NCBI GenBank assembly: GCA_002296975.1
Contig: DBIS01000369.1
Span: 24,249 to 31,692 of the forward strand
Reading direction: 5' to 3'
Length of the DNA: 7,444 bases
DNA from: Deltaproteobacteria bacterium UBA796
Lineage (GTDB): Bacteria > Myxococcota_A > UBA796
Shown in pieces: positions 5,953 through 7,444 of the stretch. How positions within the stretch are numbered: the first letter of the stretch is position 1; the number at the start of each line of letters is the position of its first letter. The position numbers and the translations under genes were made by a program. The notes under the pieces are model-generated. The model made no database searches. It saw only the letters and a list, made by a program, of their open reading frames with translations, and was not told the origin of the DNA.

Positions 5953-7118
5953 CTTTTCTCCAAGTCGTTGACCTTTTGGTGCAGCATCGCGACCTGCTCA
6001 AAGAGCGCATTCTTCGTCGTGCCCACCGGGCTCTTAAAATAGCTGCTCAAGGACGCGACCACACCCGCCTCACCTGCATTTTGAAAGTAGACCATCCACC
6101 GCACCAAATCGACAACCAAGGGTGCAGCCAAAATGCTGTCGACCCCCAACCAGTTGATCTTGATCTGCATCGGAACCCCAAACCAACCCGAGACGTCGAT
6201 ATTGTCCCAAGCCTCTTTGGCGTCGCCTCGGGGGGGGTAATAGTGGATGTGGACCTGGTGCTCAAAGTCGCTATAGCCAAGCATTTGCTCCAGCACGCTC
6301 AGTTTACTGTCGATCTTTGTGGCCCGATGAGCCGGGTCATGGAGCACGGCACCATCGCGGTTGCCCAAAATATTCGTGCTGTACCAGCCTTCCAGCTTTA
6401 GCGCCCGTTGGCGCAGCATGGGTGCGACCACGGTTTTGTAGAGGGTCTGGCCGGTCTTGCCGTCTTTGCCCGCCAAGGCCACGCCGCAGTCCAAAGCCAA
6501 TGCGCGAAGCACGGGGATATCGAAGGAGGGTGAGGGCGTGAAGTTCACCACAGCACAGCCTTTTTTGATGGCAGCATAAGCGTAAACCATCGAGGCGCTG
6601 AGGCTGCTTGAGTTCTCCGCGAGGGCCTGCTCAAAGGCCAGCAAACCCTCGTGGCTTTGATGCGGTGGCACGCCCGCTTCTGTGCTCGACACATCCACCA
6701 CGATCACCCGGCTCAAGCCCCACTGGACTTTAAAAGCATCGATGCTGTGCATCACCGTCTCAGCCAGTTTAGCCCGCGTCATCGGCTTGGCGTCGCTCAA
6801 ACCGCGAATGGTCTGGTCGTCGTCGATCGGGCCAACTGGATAAAACGACATCTCATCCAGGGGCTCTTTAATCGAGTCCAAAATAGCCGCCGGCACCGCC
6901 CCATGACCGGCAGCTGCAGCCGAATACGACTCGGTCACGATGTCAAAACCGCCAAAAACCATCTGGGTCAACTCTGGAAATTTTATCCCAGAAAATGCAG
7001 GATCACACTGCGAGGGCAAGGCCAAAGGCGTGTCTATCCCCGCTTTGGCCGCTGCTGCTGCTGCCAGCACAGTGGTGGCCACAGCCCCCTTCACCCCGAT
7101 CAACAACACTCCAACCAT
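5949..7118 (-). CDS. Inositol-3-phosphate synthase (myo-inositol-1-phosphate synthase family)
   Basis: The family converts glucose 6-phosphate to 1D-myo-inositol 3-phosphate in the cytoplasm, using NAD+ that is reduced and re-oxidised within the cycle. From ATG 7118 the protein has about 389 residues, near the length of the short bacterial/archaeal enzymes. Residues 3-16 (GVLLIGVKGAVATT) form the Rossmann NAD-binding loop. Family signatures follow in order: VNFTPSPS (191-198), the catalytic-loop GKDGKTGQT (217-225), NILGNRDG (249-256), TKIDSK (267-272) and MQIKINWLGVDS (317-328). These carry the conserved lysines expected in the active site. The end is a short helical, coiled-coil-like tail ending in DLEKR. 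The start is set by a strong site AAGGGGGAG 5 bases upstream; an in-frame TTG at 7154 would overlap the upstream gene. The gene lies between a membrane protein and a sugar phosphate isomerase in one operon. The product may feed an inositol lipid, compatible solute or modified cyclitol; this is inference. Confidence 0.9.
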   Translation of the reverse strand: MVGVLLIGVKGAVATTVLAAAAAAKAGIDTPLALPSQCDPAFSGIKFPELTQMVFGGFDIVTESYSAAAAGHGAVPAAILDSIKEPLDEMSFYPVGPIDDDQTIRGLSDAKPMTRAKLAETVMHSIDAFKVQWGLSRVIVVDVSSTEAGVPPHQSHEGLLAFEQALAENSSSLSASMVYAYAAIKKGCAVVNFTPSPSFDIPVLRALALDCGVALAGKDGKTGQTLYKTVVAPMLRQRALKLEGWYSTNILGNRDGAVLHDPAHRATKIDSKLSVLEQMLGYSDFEHQVHIHYYPPRGDAKEAWDNIDVSGWFGVPMQIKINWLGVDSILAAPLVVDLVRWMVYFQNAGEAGVVASLSSYFKSPVGTTKNALFEQVAMLHQKVNDLEKR

Positions 7119-7123
7119 GACCA

Positions 7124-7132
7124 CTCCCCCTT
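7124..7132 (-). promoter_or_regulatory. Shine-Dalgarno site AAGGGGGAG for inositol-3-phosphate synthase
   Basis: On the minus strand the sequence reads TGAAGGGGGAGTGGTC before ATG 7118. The upstream gene's TGA shares its last A with the first base of this site, so stop codon and ribosome binding site are fused. Termination of the membrane-protein gene therefore delivers ribosomes directly to the next start. Confidence 0.75.
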
Positions 7133-7444
7133 CAGTCTCGAACAAAAGCTGCAACTGTCGCCACAGCGTAGCTCAACAACACCGGCCAAAAGTTGGCCGA
7201 GATGCCCAAATGCCAAGACAAGAAGTAAAACAAGACAAAACCGATGAATGTTCCCGCCGCATCCAAGGCTAGGCCCATGCCCAAGCCCTTGTCTCCAGTG
7301 AGCATCAAACCAACAGGAAAGTACATACCCGCCACAAAGCCAAATGGGGCCACCAATCCAATGCCCACCAAGGCTTGAAGCAGTATATTCGTGGAGCCAA
7401 ACGGGATGTAGTCCAAGCCCAACTGGGTGGCGCTGAGCAAGCCG
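7132..7444 (-). CDS. C-terminal fragment of a polytopic membrane protein, possibly spermidine synthase-like fusion type (5' end outside window)
   Basis: The frame is open from the window edge and ends at TGA 7132-7134, leaving 103 readable residues. They form about three hydrophobic segments: ILLQALVGIGLVAPFGFVAG, GTFIGFVLFYFLSWHLGI, and FWPVLLSYAVATVAAF. A short cytoplasmic or periplasmic loop, GDKGLGMG, lies between the first two. The pattern G-M-Y-F-P-V-G-L followed by a short loop and G-x-A-L-D-A-A-G-T-F-I-G resembles the C-terminal membrane part of bacterial spermidine synthase-like membrane proteins (compare GMPFPLGL...NGAGSVLG). The resemblance is by memory and moderate; a transporter of another family is possible. 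The first in-window candidate start, TTG 7440, is not likely to be the true start because the protein continues upstream. It is first in the operon with inositol-3-phosphate synthase, 13 bases apart. Confidence 0.6.
   Translation of the reverse strand, partial: GLLSATQLGLDYIPFGSTNILLQALVGIGLVAPFGFVAGMYFPVGLMLTGDKGLGMGLALDAAGTFIGFVLFYFLSWHLGISANFWPVLLSYAVATVAAFVRD

Noticed and set aside
6651..7247. Plus-strand open frame of 198 codons over inositol-3-phosphate synthase
   Set aside because: It is antisense to strong family signatures and its product is His/Arg/Pro-rich without recognisable folds, as expected for a shadow frame.

Overview
The window looks like a gene-dense stretch of a Gram-negative bacterial chromosome with moderately high G+C. 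Three of the genes encode lipoproteins with signal peptides and lipobox cysteines. The long T/P-rich linker, EF-hands and fused enzyme-like domains recall Myxococcota, Bradymonadota or related delta-proteobacterial lineages. That placement is inference from style only; no marker gene is present. There are no RNA genes, insertion sequences, CRISPR arrays or non-coding stretches longer than about 40 bases.

Left part (1-3901). The window opens inside a Gly/Lys repeat tail of an upstream gene that stops at 175. Fifteen bases later begins a sulfatase-family (alkaline phosphatase superfamily) lipoprotein with two N-terminal EF-hand loops (190-2136, +). It runs convergently, with a 4-base gap, into a second lipoprotein on the minus strand (2141-3901). 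That protein joins a probable five-bladed beta-propeller to a C-terminal SUMF1/FGE-sulfatase fold domain. The pairing suggests sulfatase plus maturase, but neither partner is canonical. The sulfatase has Ser-Leu-Tyr-Ser-His where a Cys/Ser-x-Pro-Ser-Arg motif is expected, and the FGE-like domain lacks the catalytic cysteines of aerobic formylglycine-generating enzymes.

Middle (3939-5105). Divergent from the propeller/FGE gene, with only about 37 bases between start codons, is an NMT1/SsuA-like periplasmic binding lipoprotein. It has an unusual polybasic C-terminus. No ABC permease or ATPase is visible.

Right part (5098-7444, all minus). A tightly coupled operon reads leftwards: the C-terminus of a polytopic membrane protein that resembles membrane-fused spermidine synthase-like proteins, then an inositol-3-phosphate synthase, then an IolI/IolE-like sugar phosphate isomerase/epimerase. 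The synthase starts 13 bases after the membrane gene, and its stop overlaps the isomerase start as GTGA. The likely theme is synthesis and rearrangement of an inositol or related cyclitol. The isomerase overlaps the binding-protein gene tail to tail by 8 bases.

The two halves may be functionally unrelated. The left half reads as a cell-envelope lipoprotein set possibly concerned with sulfate/phosphate esters or sulfonates. The right half reads as cytoplasmic inositol metabolism.
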